From the NCBI GenBank assembly GCA_033239525.1, contig BSYO01000030.1:4130850-4194849 (forward strand): DNA of 64,000 bases. Direction: 5' to 3'. The translations under genes were made by a program, and so were the position numbers. This document shows positions 33,137 to 44,518 of the stretch, piece by piece (positions within the stretch are counted from its first letter, which is position 1; each line of letters begins with the position of its first letter). The notes under the pieces are model-generated. The model searched no databases, was not told the origin of the DNA, and saw only the letters and a list, made by a program, of their open reading frames with translations. This stretch comes from Nepenthes gracilis (taxonomy: Eukaryota; Streptophyta; Magnoliopsida; Caryophyllales; Nepenthaceae).

Positions 33137-34860
33137 TACCTTTTTGTCAAAGGGGGAAGGGGTCTCCGTCAAGGAGATCCCATCTCTCCATACCTTTTTG
33201 TCCTGGTTATGGAGGTGTTGAATGGTATTATTGATATCAAGGCACATAGGAACAAAAATTTCAAATTTCACAGGAATTGTGATGCAACTCATACTGTCAT
33301 GCTTACTTTTGCAGACGACCTTCTCCTTTTCTCTCATGCCGATGTCTACTCAGTTAGGATACTCAAGGATTGCCTTGAGGAATTCCATTGGCTCTCTGGC
33401 CTATCGGCTAACGTGAATAAGAGCGAGGTCTTCATATGCTCCAAAGACCCATCCCTCCATCAGAATATTGCTAACATCATGGGCTTCAGAGTGGGCAGTC
33501 TCCCCATTAGATACCTGGGTGTTCCTCTGATAACTACCAGGCTTTCGATTCGGGATTGCAATGCTATCATTGAGAAAATTACTCGCCGGATCAAATCATG
33601 GAAGAATAGGTGGCTCTCCTTCGGGGGACGATTACAACTCGTGGCCTCTTTCCTCTTGTCCGTCCACCTATATTGGGCCTCAATCTTCATTCTGCCCAAG
33701 TCTATACTTAATCAGATCGATTGCATGATGAGGTGGTTTCTTTGGAACGGTTCTACTGATGAGAAGGCTAATGCAAAAGTAGCTTGGGCTGATATTTGTT
33801 ACCTGAAGAGTGAAGGTGGGCTGGACCTCAAGAATTTGCAGGGACAAAATAAAGCCCTCATTTGTAAACTCTTATGGCGTATCATGTCAAAGGATCCTGA
33901 ATCGACATGGTCAACATGGATCCACAAGAATAGAATCAAGGACCGGTGTATTTGGACTCTAAAAGTTCCAGACTCAACCCCCTGGGGCCGGAGAAAGATC
34001 ATGAAGCATCGTTCCTTCATGCGCTCTCATTCTATTAAGAACATTGGTGACGACGCTGATACTTTTCTTTGGCATGACAATTGGCACCCTATGGGCACGC
34101 TAAGTAATGTCAGTTCGGATCATATTCGTCTGGTCACAGGGTTGTCTTGGGATGCCAAGGTCTCACAAATAATCAGAGATGACCATTCGGCTTGGCCTAA
34201 TCCTTATGATCAGGAAGTGTCTAGTCTTGTAAAAAACATGCCCCATTATCTCTCTAACACCGAGCATAAAGATTCCCTGAGATGGGACGGGAGCCCGAAT
34301 GGTTGTTTTTCGACCAGATCTGCCTACCTTCTTATACATCCTTCCAAGCCAAAACTAAGCTAGACCAACTTAGTCTGGGGCATCTTCCATATTCCTGCCC
34401 ACACTTTTACTCTTTGGTTGGCTATCAAAGTCAGGCTTAATACTAATGATCGCATTTACGGTGTTCCTAACCTATCCAATACATGCATTCTGTGCGACTC
34501 AGAGGATGAAAATCATGAACATCTCTTCTTCTCCTGTCTCTTCTCCAGATCCATTTGGACCAAAATTCAAAGGAAAGCTAGCCTTCAGTGGCCTTACCCC
34601 GAATGGTCCTATAACATTAATTGGGCTGCTCAACAATGGAAAGGAAAGAATCTTATTGCTCTATCTAAACGTCTCTCTCTTGCAGCCACAGTCTATTTTA
34701 TTTGGAGAGAACGTAATCATCGATTTTCTAAAAATTCCCCCCACAGGATATATCCCAAATTTGCTCTCAGATAACCAATGTCGTATGGGACAAATTGAAG
34801 GCCTCCTTTTCTGGTGACAGACGCCATGTCCGCTCTCTCACTATTCGTTGGAACTTATAA
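33137..34860 (+). pseudogene. LINE ORF2, 5'-truncated: RT palm to zf-RVT
   Basis: Starts inside the reverse transcriptase at KGGRGLRQGDPISPY and continues with the catalytic FADDLLLFSHAD (33,308), GLSANVNKSE, LPIRYLGVPL, WLSFGGRLQLV and SVHLYWASIFILP. An in-frame stop at about 34,361 interrupts it. The zf-RVT domain follows (CILCDSEDENHEHLFFSC at 34,485, then LAATVYFIWRERNHR). It would reverse-transcribe LINE RNA at nicked chromosomal DNA. The endonuclease and the RT fingers are missing, as usual for 5'-truncated insertions. It is a close relative of the ORF2 at 49,486. Confidence 0.93.
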
Positions 34861-34863
34861 AAG

Positions 34864-34903
<40 letters not shown>

Positions 34904-35292
34904 AAAAAATAAATAAATAAAAATAAAAAAAATTAAAAAGAAAATTTAGAAATTATTCAGAGCTTCGTTTTACGTGAAGTATACAAGAATTTATTCTTTG
35001 GTTTCGTTTCTGTAGAATTAGCTCCGGTTTCTTTTCCTCCCTCTACTGGGGTTTGTATCGACTTGGTTGGTTCCTTTCGTCCTGCTGTTTATTTGTATTG
35101 TTTCGTCGCCATTGTTTTTTCTTCGCCTCCTCTTCTCTGGGTGCCCTGCTTTTATGTTTTTATGTTTTTTCTTCCCTTGCCCATAACTCCAAAAAAAAAA
35201 AAATCAAAAAAATAAAAAAAAAATTCAAAAAAATCAAAAAATCAAAAAAAAAAATAAAAAAATCGAAAAAAAGGAAAAAAGAAAAGAAGGAG
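34861..35292 (+). repeat. TA microsatellite and A-rich LINE 3' UTR segments
   Basis: (TA)n at 34,867-34,900 is followed by an A-rich stretch to about 34,945. Next is a T-rich 3' UTR-like segment and a second long A-rich run (35,189-35,285) giving a lysine-rich frame that is not a gene. They look like successive LINE tails. Confidence 0.7.
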
Positions 35293-37499
35293 AGTGAGAA
35301 TAGTGTCACTCTGTTCTGTTGTGGCTCGGTGGTGGTTCCTATGCTGTTATGGAAGTAGCAGAAAAGTACATTGGGTTCAGGCTGCGGAGTCTATTTTCCT
35401 CCCCTTGGTGAAAATGATGCACGCTCCATTGGGCATTTTGAAATCTGATGATGCTGCCCAGACTGTATTTCATGGCCTTTGCTGTTTTCTGGATGATAAA
35501 CCCATGATGTGCTGGTGCTTTGTGAGGGAATGTTATGCTGCAGTACATTTGTGTGTATGATTGATGATGTTGTTGTCCCACATGTCCCTATATGGATCTT
35601 AAGTGGCAGGCTATATTGCAGCAGCTGGGGGGTTTCGTTAGTTTGCTGGATATAGCCACATATTTGTGTTCCTATTGCTGAGTTGGGTGGTCTCCGCCTG
35701 ATGGTGTTTATGAACCATTTGTTGAGGAATGCCTATTATCAGGCGGCTGATGTGGAGTTGCAACTTTTGGGCTGTGTGAGGTGGAAACCAGGACATGCTC
35801 TTTTGTCCTGTGTAGAGTGGTGTTGCATAAGCTGCATAGTTTTCTCAAATCTAATATGCTGAAGCTGTAGTCTGGTGCATGTATTACATGGTTTGTTAAT
35901 CTTAGAGATCGACAGACCTATTGGAAGATGCTGATGGAATTGTTGGTTTTTTTGGAGTACTGCTGTTGATGCTCAGATGATATACATGTGGGCTAGTGCC
36001 CTGCTGTATGGTGCTTCTGAAGCATGGGCAGTTGAATGGTGTTGAAGCTACTTTCAGTTTCTTAAAGTGCCTAAATGACCAATGTTGTTGCTGCTGTGTG
36101 GCATTGAGTTGGTGCTGGTATATTTGATGCCAGAGCCCCTTTCTTTTGCTGATTATGGAATGGCTGTTGGGCTTTTTTGGTGCATTGGCAGTTTGCTGGC
36201 TGCTTCCAAATGGTGTCTTCTTGTATAATGGGCAGTGCTCCGGATGCACAGCAGTGAACTGCCCAGGAGTTGTTTGCGTTGCACCGCAAGATGCTATTGT
36301 TTGATGATTGTATGTCTGCTTATGTGTAACTTCAGATTATATATGTTGTTTTTTTTCTGTTGAACGTAGTCCTCTTAGAGGCTTGTTAGGTATTATATAT
36401 TGTACATTTTGCTCGGGGATATGCCTAACTTTTTATGTTTTAAATCCAAGTCAAAATACTTGGAGATAAAACATAAATTTTATAATTTTTTCTCCCTATA
36501 ATCCAAAATACTTACTTACCAAAAAAAAAAGCATGTATTACATGGTTGCTGATTTATCTTCATCAGAGATGCTGATTATAAAGCAGAGACTTCAGGCTGA
36601 TACTGAGCATGCTTGATTCTGTACCGCTGTTTTTTCTTGCTCCCCAATCATCAAGTGAGATGGTGGAATCAGGCTGTTGCTCATTAGCTGGGTCCAGCTC
36701 TCATGTCCACGAAGCTGCAATATCCGGTTACTGGCGTTGAAGTTGCTGCAGAGGATCGGTAATGCAGGTGCCAACAGTAAGGCTCAGGGATTTCTACTGC
36801 CCAGTAGGTAGCTGGTCGTGTAGTGCTGTAGCAAAATTTTGCTGAATGTTATGCCCACAGTCCAGCTGGCGATGGGGGCTTTTGCAATGGGCCTGCTGGA
36901 CGTGGTGGTGCAGTAGGAGTGAATGAGATGCTGCCCATGCTTGTGCATTCTGCTGCAGTTTCTGTTGCATCTGATGTTTTGATTATAGTGCTCTGCTGTT
37001 GCTGTTTCTCTGTATGTTGTGCACATGGCTGTTGGCTTGTAGGCCTGGAATGCTGGTTCCCATGATTCAGTCATGATGCTTGTGGCAAATGTGATGGAGA
37101 TGTTGATTGTGCACGTGCCTGCTGTCACTTGGATGATCTGGAATTTGGACCGTTTATTGGGCTGGTAGAATGCTAAGGGATTAGCTGCTGTGGCTGAGGA
37201 TCAACTTTGCTGGTCTCCAGCAATACTGATAATTTGCCTTAGCTGACTCGAAATAGTAGATCATCTGTCAGACCGTGTGTAACATTAGACAGATTTAATA
37301 TTTTGTTGAACATTGTCCTCCCGGAGGACCCCTTTGTTGTGTCTCTTTTTTTGTGTGTGTATTTTGATGTACTAACTGCTCGGGGAATGCCCTAACATTT
37401 TATGCTTTAACTCCAAGTCAAAATACTTGGATTTAATGCATAAGCTATGTAATCTTTTTTCCCTTTAATCCAAAATACTTACTTACCAAAAAAAAAAAA
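35293..37499 (+). mobile_element. LINE 3' UTR copy C (interrupted by copy B)
   Basis: T/G-rich noncoding sequence with many gctgttg-like words, ending in the paired ctccaagt/acttgga stem (37,411-37,431) with ttatgc/tgcataa outer stem, acttacttacc and poly(A) (37,488-37,499). The 5' limit is unclear; it may be the 3' UTR of the 33,137 LINE. Confidence 0.65.
35893..36530 (+). mobile_element. 5'-truncated LINE copy B nested in copy C
   Basis: 638 bp flanked by a 16-bp direct repeat gcatgtattacatggt (35,877-35,892 and 36,531-36,546). It ends in acttacttacc plus ten A. It contains only 3' UTR with the terminal stem (tccaagt/acttgga, 36,445-36,463) and an 11-bp outer stem tttatgtttta/taaaacataaa. 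Confidence 0.88.
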
Positions 37500-38449
37500 G
37501 TCTAATGCCATATGGGATGATGCTGAATTTTTGCACTGATGAAACAGCTTCTGGTTCCTGGAGGCTAGACTTGACCTTGTTGAGAAGCTGGGCTGAGGTG
37601 CTGGCGTTGTTGGTTGTCAGCCCTGTGCATTTTGTTTATTCTCATGTCCCTGCTAGCTGGGCCACATCTTTGTATTGTTGATGCTGGAGAAGTTGCTCTG
37701 TCTGTCATCCCAGCTTCCTTCTCTGGTGGATGCGAGAAGGCTGGAAAGTGGACTGGCATCACTTTGTTGCGTTAGAATGCATGACTAATGCCATGTGGGA
37801 TGATGCTGAATTTTTGCACTGAAGAAGGTATTATTTGTTAACCCATATTGCAACTGCTGCTGTTGTTGCTGGGTTTGGAAATTGATGCTACGAGTTTGCT
37901 ACTTCCGGCTCTTAGTGACTAGATGCTGCTAGAAAGCATCTAATCCCACTATGATGTTGGGCTGTGTCCCAGATGGGGTTGGAGTTACAGTCCGTTTTTC
38001 TTTGATATGGCACAGTTATGCATAGTTGAAACTGGGAGGATACAGGCTCTCTGCTGGTGTCTAAATTCCACCGGAGGGCCTGTGCTGTGATGATGGTTGA
38101 GTGCCGGTATTGTGCTGGCGGTGGACTTGGCACTGCCCTGTTGATTAGGTGTTGTTGCCTGCCGAGAGGTCTCCATTGGTTCATGAGCGGGTGGAGGCAA
38201 CGTTCCCCTTTGCTGTTGTTGTTTTTTTTGTCTTTTGTCTAGTATTTGGGCCGGTTTGGCCGGATGTGATGTTTTTCATCTTGTAGTTTTTGTGTTTTCT
38301 TTAACCTTGATTTGGTTCAGGGTGGTGCTCGGGGAATTCCCTAACTTGTTTTTATAACTCCAAGTCGGCAAAACACTTGGAATTAGAACAATGTTTTTTG
38401 TACCTTTACTTTCTGTTAATTTCATTTTACTTACTTACCAAAAAAAAAA
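37500..38449 (+). mobile_element. LINE 3' UTR copy D
   Basis: Noncoding, T/G-rich, ending with the ggggaattccc mini-hairpin (38,331-38,341), the ctccaagt/acttgga stem (38,358-38,381), acttacttacc and poly(A) (38,440-38,449). A 38-bp block occurs twice (37,502-37,539 and 37,785-37,822, one mismatch). No TSD recognised. Confidence 0.65.
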
Positions 38450-38458
38450 TTATTGATT

Positions 38459-39363
38459 ATATTTATTTTTCCTTATCTTTAGGGACCAGGGGCCAGTGGG
38501 CCTCATTAGCTAACGGAGCGAATAAATCAACGAAAGGATTGTGTTAACCCACACAATCTAAGGCAAATATCCTAGCAATGGGATAGATTGTGCTTACTTC
38601 CACAATCGGGATTGTGCTTAATTTCACAATCCAATTCTTGTCCTCCTTACACCCCGAGACGAGCGGTACTACCTATAATCCCGGTAGACGGGGTCGAAAC
38701 AGACGGACCGTATAAAAGTAATTCTTTAATTTTTTTACTGTAATATCCTAAGACATGCCAGGAAATATCACCATCTGAAAAAGATCCATGGTCTAATTTT
38801 TCTTTTTCAACTTTGAAGGGATCTCGTATAACTAAACTTTAACAGAACTTACCTGAACGTCACTGGACGTAACTGAATTTTTTTTTCATATTTTCATAGA
38901 GTCCCTTCCAAACTTTTATGAATATAGTTTAACATAACAAACAATATCCAGATATAATATTTCATAGGCCTTGAACATGCAGAAAAATGCATACGGAACT
39001 TTATTCCATACTTAAGTGTTTTTTAATCTACTTGGTGGCCAATTAATTTACCAGAGCTTAAATAATTTAATTCAATACATAATGATGTTAGTAAGTCAAG
39101 TCGGGGTAGGTCTTGAATATTTTATTCATATTTCAGAAATTTCATGGTTTATGTGAACCGGTTCAGTTAAGACTTGGGACCGGGTTTCATAATTATTTTG
39201 CGCCTGAATTTTTTTATAAGTATCCCAATATCCTTCTTAGGTCTATTGGTCATTGATTTAGTCAAATTTTAGTCAAATTTGGGCCCCGTTCAACCCTTTT
39301 TAATAAAGGGCTCAAATTAACATTTAAGCTGAACCGGTTCGGAAAAGACTTTGAGGGACCGGT
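38459..39363 (-). repeat. middle segment of solo LTR E
   Basis: Contains three consecutive hairpins gattgtg/cacaatc (38,537-38,558, 38,586-38,607, 38,610-38,631) where element C's LTR has three hairpins of other sequence. No gene. It continues at 45,097 beyond the nested chromovirus. Confidence 0.65.
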
Positions 39364-39942
39364 TGATGCGTGCTGAGCTCTGTTTTGGACCGAGGTGAGC
39401 TGCTTCAGGATCGCCGAGGTGAGTTGCTACAGTGACGCCGAGGTTTAAGATACCGAGGTGTGGAATATCACCTCGGTTGTTTAACTGGAATACAGAAAAC
39501 ACAGCAGAGAACACAGCAGAAAGAGAAGCAGAACAGAGAAGGAGTTCGGCCGAAGGAGGAGAAAATCAGATTGAGAGGGAAGAAGTGAAGACAGGAGAAG
39601 AGAATAATCTTTTCTTACCTTCTGTATTCTCACTAAGCCCATTTAAGGGATGCAGAAGCACACATAAGCAACAGAAATGGGAAATAACAGAATCACATGG
39701 CCAGAAAACAGAATGAGAAAAACAGAATTCCACATGTGGTGTGTGCGATAACAACGACCATGCAAAATTAATAAAAATCCCTAAATTTGGAGGGAAGTCG
39801 GATTTGGCGGGAGCTACGACGGTTATCTGCTGGGCGAAGTGAAGTTATGGTTGTAACTGCTGTATCCGTGTCCCCATCTTCCACCATTGGTTGTGCCTCC
39901 ACTGGCTGTGCTGTTGGGCGCTGAGAAATTAGACCCGTAACA
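39364..39942 (-). repeat. 3' LTR of chromovirus F
   Basis: 579 bp, tgatgc to gtaaca on the plus strand. On the minus strand the pol frame runs through the PPT and about 55 codons into this LTR, ending RLPSKFRDFY. Confidence 0.95.
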
Positions 39943-40433
39943 TTACCGTCCCCATCAAAAATAACCTTATCCTCAAGGTTGAAATCTGAAAATTCTTGGT
40001 TAAACCCAGTAATTGATTCCCAGGTTGCCTCCTCCGGGGTCTGGCCCGTCCATTGAACAAGAAGTTGTGGAACCAGCTTCCCAAGATGTAGGATCTTACG
40101 AAAACCGAGCAGTTTGGCAGGGGTGATCAATGGTTTGGATCCTAAACTGTCGGAAGGCAGGGCCACGCAGTGGGCATTTGGGTCACCGTGGCACTGCTTG
40201 AGCAAGGAAATGTGGAAAACGTTATGGATTTTTGAGTACTCAGGTAATTGTAGGCGGTAAGCTACTGGACCAATGCGCTCAAGAACGCGGAAAGGCCCGT
40301 AATTCCGCTTAGCCAGCTTATGGGAACGACGATTAGCAACGGTGAGTTGTCGGTATGGTTGTAGTTTGACGTAGACCCAATCATCTACCTGGAATTCTCG
40401 GTCCGTGCGGTGCGCGTCCGCTTGATGCTTCAT
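39768..40433 (-). pseudogene. chromovirus F integrase C-terminus and chromodomain
   Basis: Reads DREFQVDDWVYVKLQPYRQ, GPFRVLERIGPVAYRLQLP and HNVFHISLLKQC. The chromodomain follows (LVQWTGQTPEEATWES, then FNLEDKVIFDGDGNV) and a Pro/Gln/Ser tail inside the LTR. Chromodomains steer integration to particular chromatin. A frameshift at about 40,440 separates it from the integrase core upstream. The purine-rich codons of FDGDGN form the polypurine tract next to the LTR. Confidence 0.92.
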
Positions 40434-41315
40434 GCGCAGTTGAGCTCGCTGTAGGTAGTTCTGAGGTTGTCAATAATGGTGGAGCATTCGAATAACATTT
40501 CATCCATGGATGCGATGGTGGAAGCGCCTGGCATATAGTCAAGTAGTGCAGGGGGTGCTCTACCGTAAACTGCTTCGAATGGTGTCATCTTGATGGCAGA
40601 GTGCCAGGAAGTATTATAATGCCACTCAGCCCACGGCAAAAATTTCTTCCAGGTAGCAGGTTGCTCAGCAGCAAAACAGCGCAAGTAATCCTCCAGAAAT
40701 CGATTAACGACTTCAGTTTGTCCGTCTGTTTGGGGGTGGTAGGCGCTGCTGGTAGAGAGGACTGTTCCCTGGGCCCTAAACAATTCACGCCAAAAATTAC
40801 TCATGAAGATAGGGTCCCGATCTGAGATAATGTTGACGGGGAAACCATGGAGGCGGCAAACGTCCTTAATAAAAATGGTGGCCAATTCTGCGGCCGTGAA
40901 TTTACTGGCCAAGGAAGAGAAATGTGCATATTTGGATAGCCGATCGACCACGACCAAGATGGTAGTCCTTCCAGCAGAAGGAGGAAGATGTGTGATGAAA
41001 TCCATAAAAATGGATTCCCAAATCTTCCCTGGAATGGGTAAGGGTTGCAATAGGCCTTGTGGGGCCGTATTGGAAGGCTTGACTTGTTGACAGACTACAC
41101 ACTGCGCGACAAACTGGCGGATATCTTCCCGCATGCGTGGCTAGTAAAAATTCGTAGCTACCCGAGCTAGAGTTCTGTGAAATCCAGAGTGGCCTCCCAA
41201 TTGGGAGCTGTGGTATTCTTGGAGTATCAGCTCCTGTAGAGCTGAGTCTGTAGGGACAAATATCCGATTCTTGTAGAGTACCAACCCGTCCCGTAAGGCA
41301 TAGTGTTCAAAATCA
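40434..41315 (-). pseudogene. chromovirus F integrase zinc finger and catalytic core
   Basis: Zinc-binding HSGFHRTLARVA...CVVCQQVK, then the DDE core with FMDFITHLPPS, VVVDRLSKYAHF, IISDRDPIFMSNFW and HPQTDGQTEVVNR. A TAG at 41,141-41,143 replaces the Trp expected before PRMRED. A frameshift near 41,320 separates it from RNase H. Otherwise complete. Confidence 0.92.
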
Positions 41316-42830
41316 TGGACGGTTCTTCAGGGCAGTGACAAATTCTATAGAAGCGGGGTGTCGAGTGTAATATTGTCGCAGTGCGCTCAATAAGGCAACC
41401 ACTGGCCTGGAAACAGAGTAGATAGAATAACAGGAGCCCTCGGTCATCCTGGACAAGGCATCAGCTGGGCCGTTTTCACGCCCCGGCCGATATACAATCT
41501 CAAAATCATAACCAATTAGTTTGGTGATCCAGCGTTGTTGTTCAGGGGTGTGAACTGTTTGGGTCATGAGAGTTTTGAGTGGTTGGTGATCGGTGTGTAT
41601 CACAAATTTTGCGCCAAGAAGGTATTGGCGCCACTTCTTGACGGCCTCTGTAATTGCAAACAATTCTCGGACGTAAGTGGATGATGTCTGCAATTTTGGA
41701 CTAATTTGCCTACTGAAGTAAGCTACTGGTCAACCATCTTGCACCAGCACTGCACCCACGCCATTTCCCGAAGCATCTGTATTGACCATGAAGGGCTTGG
41801 TGAAATCAGGCAGTGCTAGAACTGGGGTGGTAGTGAGGGCGTGTTTGAGAACAGTAAAGGCTGTAGCAGCCTCTGGGTTCCAAATGAATGCATTTTTACG
41901 CAACAGCTGAGTAAGGGGTGCCGTAATTCTGGCATAATGTGCCACAAATCGTCGATAGTATCCTGCGAGCCCCAGGAATCCTCGAAGCTGCTTCACATTC
42001 ATGGGTGTTGGCCAGGACCGGACCGCTTCGATTTTGTCGGGATCCACAGATACCCCTTGTGCCGATACTATATGACCTAAATAACCAATGGAAATTCGTC
42101 CAAATTCGCATTTGGACTGCTTGGCGTAAAAAGAATTGTCCCGGAGAAGTTGCAACACAATGGTAAGGTGTTGGAGGTGATGCTCCCAGGAAGAACTATA
42201 CACCAAGATATCGTCAAAGAAAACAAGCACGAACTTCCTTAGGACAGACCTGAAAATGGTATTCATCTCGGCTTGGAAGGAGGAGGGGGCGTTGGTTAAC
42301 CCGAAGGGCATAACCAAAAATTCATAGTGCCCATCGTGAGTCCGGAAGGCTGTTTTATGCACGTCCGCCTCGTGGACCCTTAGCTGATGGTAGCCCGCTC
42401 TCAGATCCAATTTGGAGAACACCTTGGCGCCATGTAGTTCATCAAGCAGCTCATTGACTGTTGGGATGGGAAATCGGTCCCTGACCGTGATTGCATTTAG
42501 AGCACGGTAGTCTATACAAAATCGCCAACTGCCGTCTTTTTTCTTGACTAAGAGTACCGGAGATGAGAAGGGGCTGTGGCTAGGTCGAATTATGCCTTCC
42601 TCTAGCATGTCTCTGATCAGTCTGTCCATTTCCTCTTTCTGAAAATGAGGATACCGGTACAGTTTAACATTCACCGGAAGTGCATTAGGTTTGAGGGGAA
42701 TGCGGTGGTCCGTTACTCGCCGCGGGGGTAGTCCATGGGGAACGGAAAAAACATCAGCGAAGGACCGTAGAAGACTGCAAAGTGCCTCTGCCAACGATGA
42801 ATCAGTAAGTTGTGGAAATTGGCTGGTAGT
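41316..42830 (-). pseudogene. chromovirus F reverse transcriptase and RNase H
   Basis: RT motifs in order: [48 protein letters not shown], catalytic VLVFFDDILVYSS, and the SKCEFGRISIGYLGH thumb (42,794 down to 41,990). RNase H starts at MVNTDASGNGVGAVLV and continues after an in-frame TGA (41,730-41,732), with ELFAITEAVKKWRQYL and VIHTDHQPLK, to DALSRM. Frame is otherwise open from the gag stop. Confidence 0.94.
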
Positions 42831-44497
42831 CTAGATCGCAATCTGGTTTTCTGGTGCTGCGTTAGATGGAACAGAGGCCACTGTCATTTGGAAATAAGTG
42901 ACCGTGGAGTTGGTAAGGTCACTGCGCCGTAATTGGTGAAGGGTCATAGTAGCAATTCCAGCTCTCGGCATACCATGTAGTGTCAGTCGTGAACCCTTGT
43001 GATCGAAACTCATCCACAAGGCCTTATAGTCAAACATCACGGGGCCGATGGAAGCAAGCCATTGAACGCCCAACACCACATCAGCTCCATATATGGGCAG
43101 CAAATATAAATCTACTGAAAACTTGTGATCCCCCATTGTAAGGGCGACATTGGTACTCAACCCTTCGCACTGCAGCGAATCGCCATTGCCTACCGTGACA
43201 CTGAGATGGTGTGAGGGCTCGATTGTAATACCCAAATATCGAGCTAAGCGGGTCTGCAGGAAGTTATGGGTGGAGCCACTGTCCACCAATATTACCACAG
43301 AATGCCCATTGAGAGTCCCTTGCAGCCTCAGAGCTGTTGGTGCCGCATGGCCCTCTAATGCATGGAAGGAAATAGTTGGGGTGGCATCCTGAGCAGGCGG
43401 ACTATGCTGGATGCCTTCTGGTTGGATACATTCAACTTCCTGATCTGGTGCGGTTACCTCAGAAGGTGGGTTGTCGTACACAGGAACGCCCTCATCATCA
43501 ACTAACATACATAGGAATTGAGGAGGCTTACAGCGGTGTCCAGGCACGAAACGTTCATCACAGTTGTAACAAAGCCCCCGTTCTCGTCGGGATGCCATTT
43601 CCACGGGAGTTAACCTTTTGATAGGTAATTTAGAAGGAGGTGCGGGTGGTGGTGGAGGAAGTCTGGGAAGGGTATTGAAGGAGGAAGGGGAAGGTTTGTG
43701 GAGCGATGGTCTGGGGAAACTGTGTTTGCTGGAATCGAATTTCTCCTCTACCAATTTAGCCATGCCAATTGCCTCGGCTAGAGTGTCCGGTTTCAACAGG
43801 AACAATTCCCTCCTTATATCGTCGCGCAAGCCCGAGATGAAACAATTCAGCAAATTGGTTGGGGTGAGTCCAGAGGTTCTGGTTGAAAGAGTTTCAAAGT
43901 CGTTCATATATGCGAGCAGAGTAGAGGATTGTCGCAATTTGTACAAGGCGGCCTCGTGATTAACATAGGAGGAAGGCCCAAACCTGAGCTCCAGAGCGCG
44001 AGAGAAGTCTTCCCACGTCACCAATTGCCGTGTAGCGTGCATCCATTGATACCATTGCAAGGCTGCGCCGGACATATAAAAAGAGGCAATGGTGAGCTTT
44101 TGCTCGGCTGGAATGTGGTGATAGAGGAAAAACCTGTCAATCTGGAACAACCAACCCGTCACATTCTCTCCCGTGAAGAAGGGGATTTCCAACTTGGGTA
44201 AACGGAGGTGGTGATGGTTCAAAGCATCTGGAGGTGTCGGTAATAGTGGAGGAAGGACTGGATAAGGCATTTGCGGCGGAGGAACAGTTGGGGACGACTG
44301 GGTGGTTGGTGTAGGTAGTAGTGGTGAAGTCGGGGAAGGTGGATTTATCCGTTGGAGAAGTTCCAATATGGTGTGCTGCATTTGCTCCATTCCTTCTGAA
44401 TGCTGTTGCACAGTGGCCATTACCTCCTTCAATTCTTTCGCCAGCAGCGCGATGTCTCTTCCGTAGCCTTCGATCGTGTGGTCACTCCCTCAGCCAT
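42831..44497 (-). pseudogene. chromovirus F gag-protease
   Basis: A 533-codon open frame from 44,432 to a TAG at 42,831-42,833. It holds a gag domain (FFTGENVTGWLFQIDRFF, then WEDFSRALELRFGPSSY), a proline-rich linker, a zinc knuckle CYNCDERFVPGHRC and the protease site VDSGSTHNFLQ. The likely original ATG is at 44,497 (MAEGVTTRSKATEE), joined through a frameshift near 44,450. The downstream RT is in the same frame as gag, so one TAG separates them. Gag packages the RNA; protease matures the polyprotein. Confidence 0.92.
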
Positions 44498-44518
44498 CTC
44501 TCAATGAAAGCACCAAAA
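44498..44518 (-). promoter_or_regulatory. primer binding site of chromovirus F
   Basis: On the minus strand ttttggtgctttcattgag follows the 5' LTR directly; tggtgctttc has the TGG start expected of a tRNA primer site. The tRNA is not identified. Confidence 0.65.

Noticed and set aside
35053..35358. Lysine-rich open frame
   Set aside because: It reads through a long A-rich LINE tail; the KKIKKIKKK pattern is a composition artefact.
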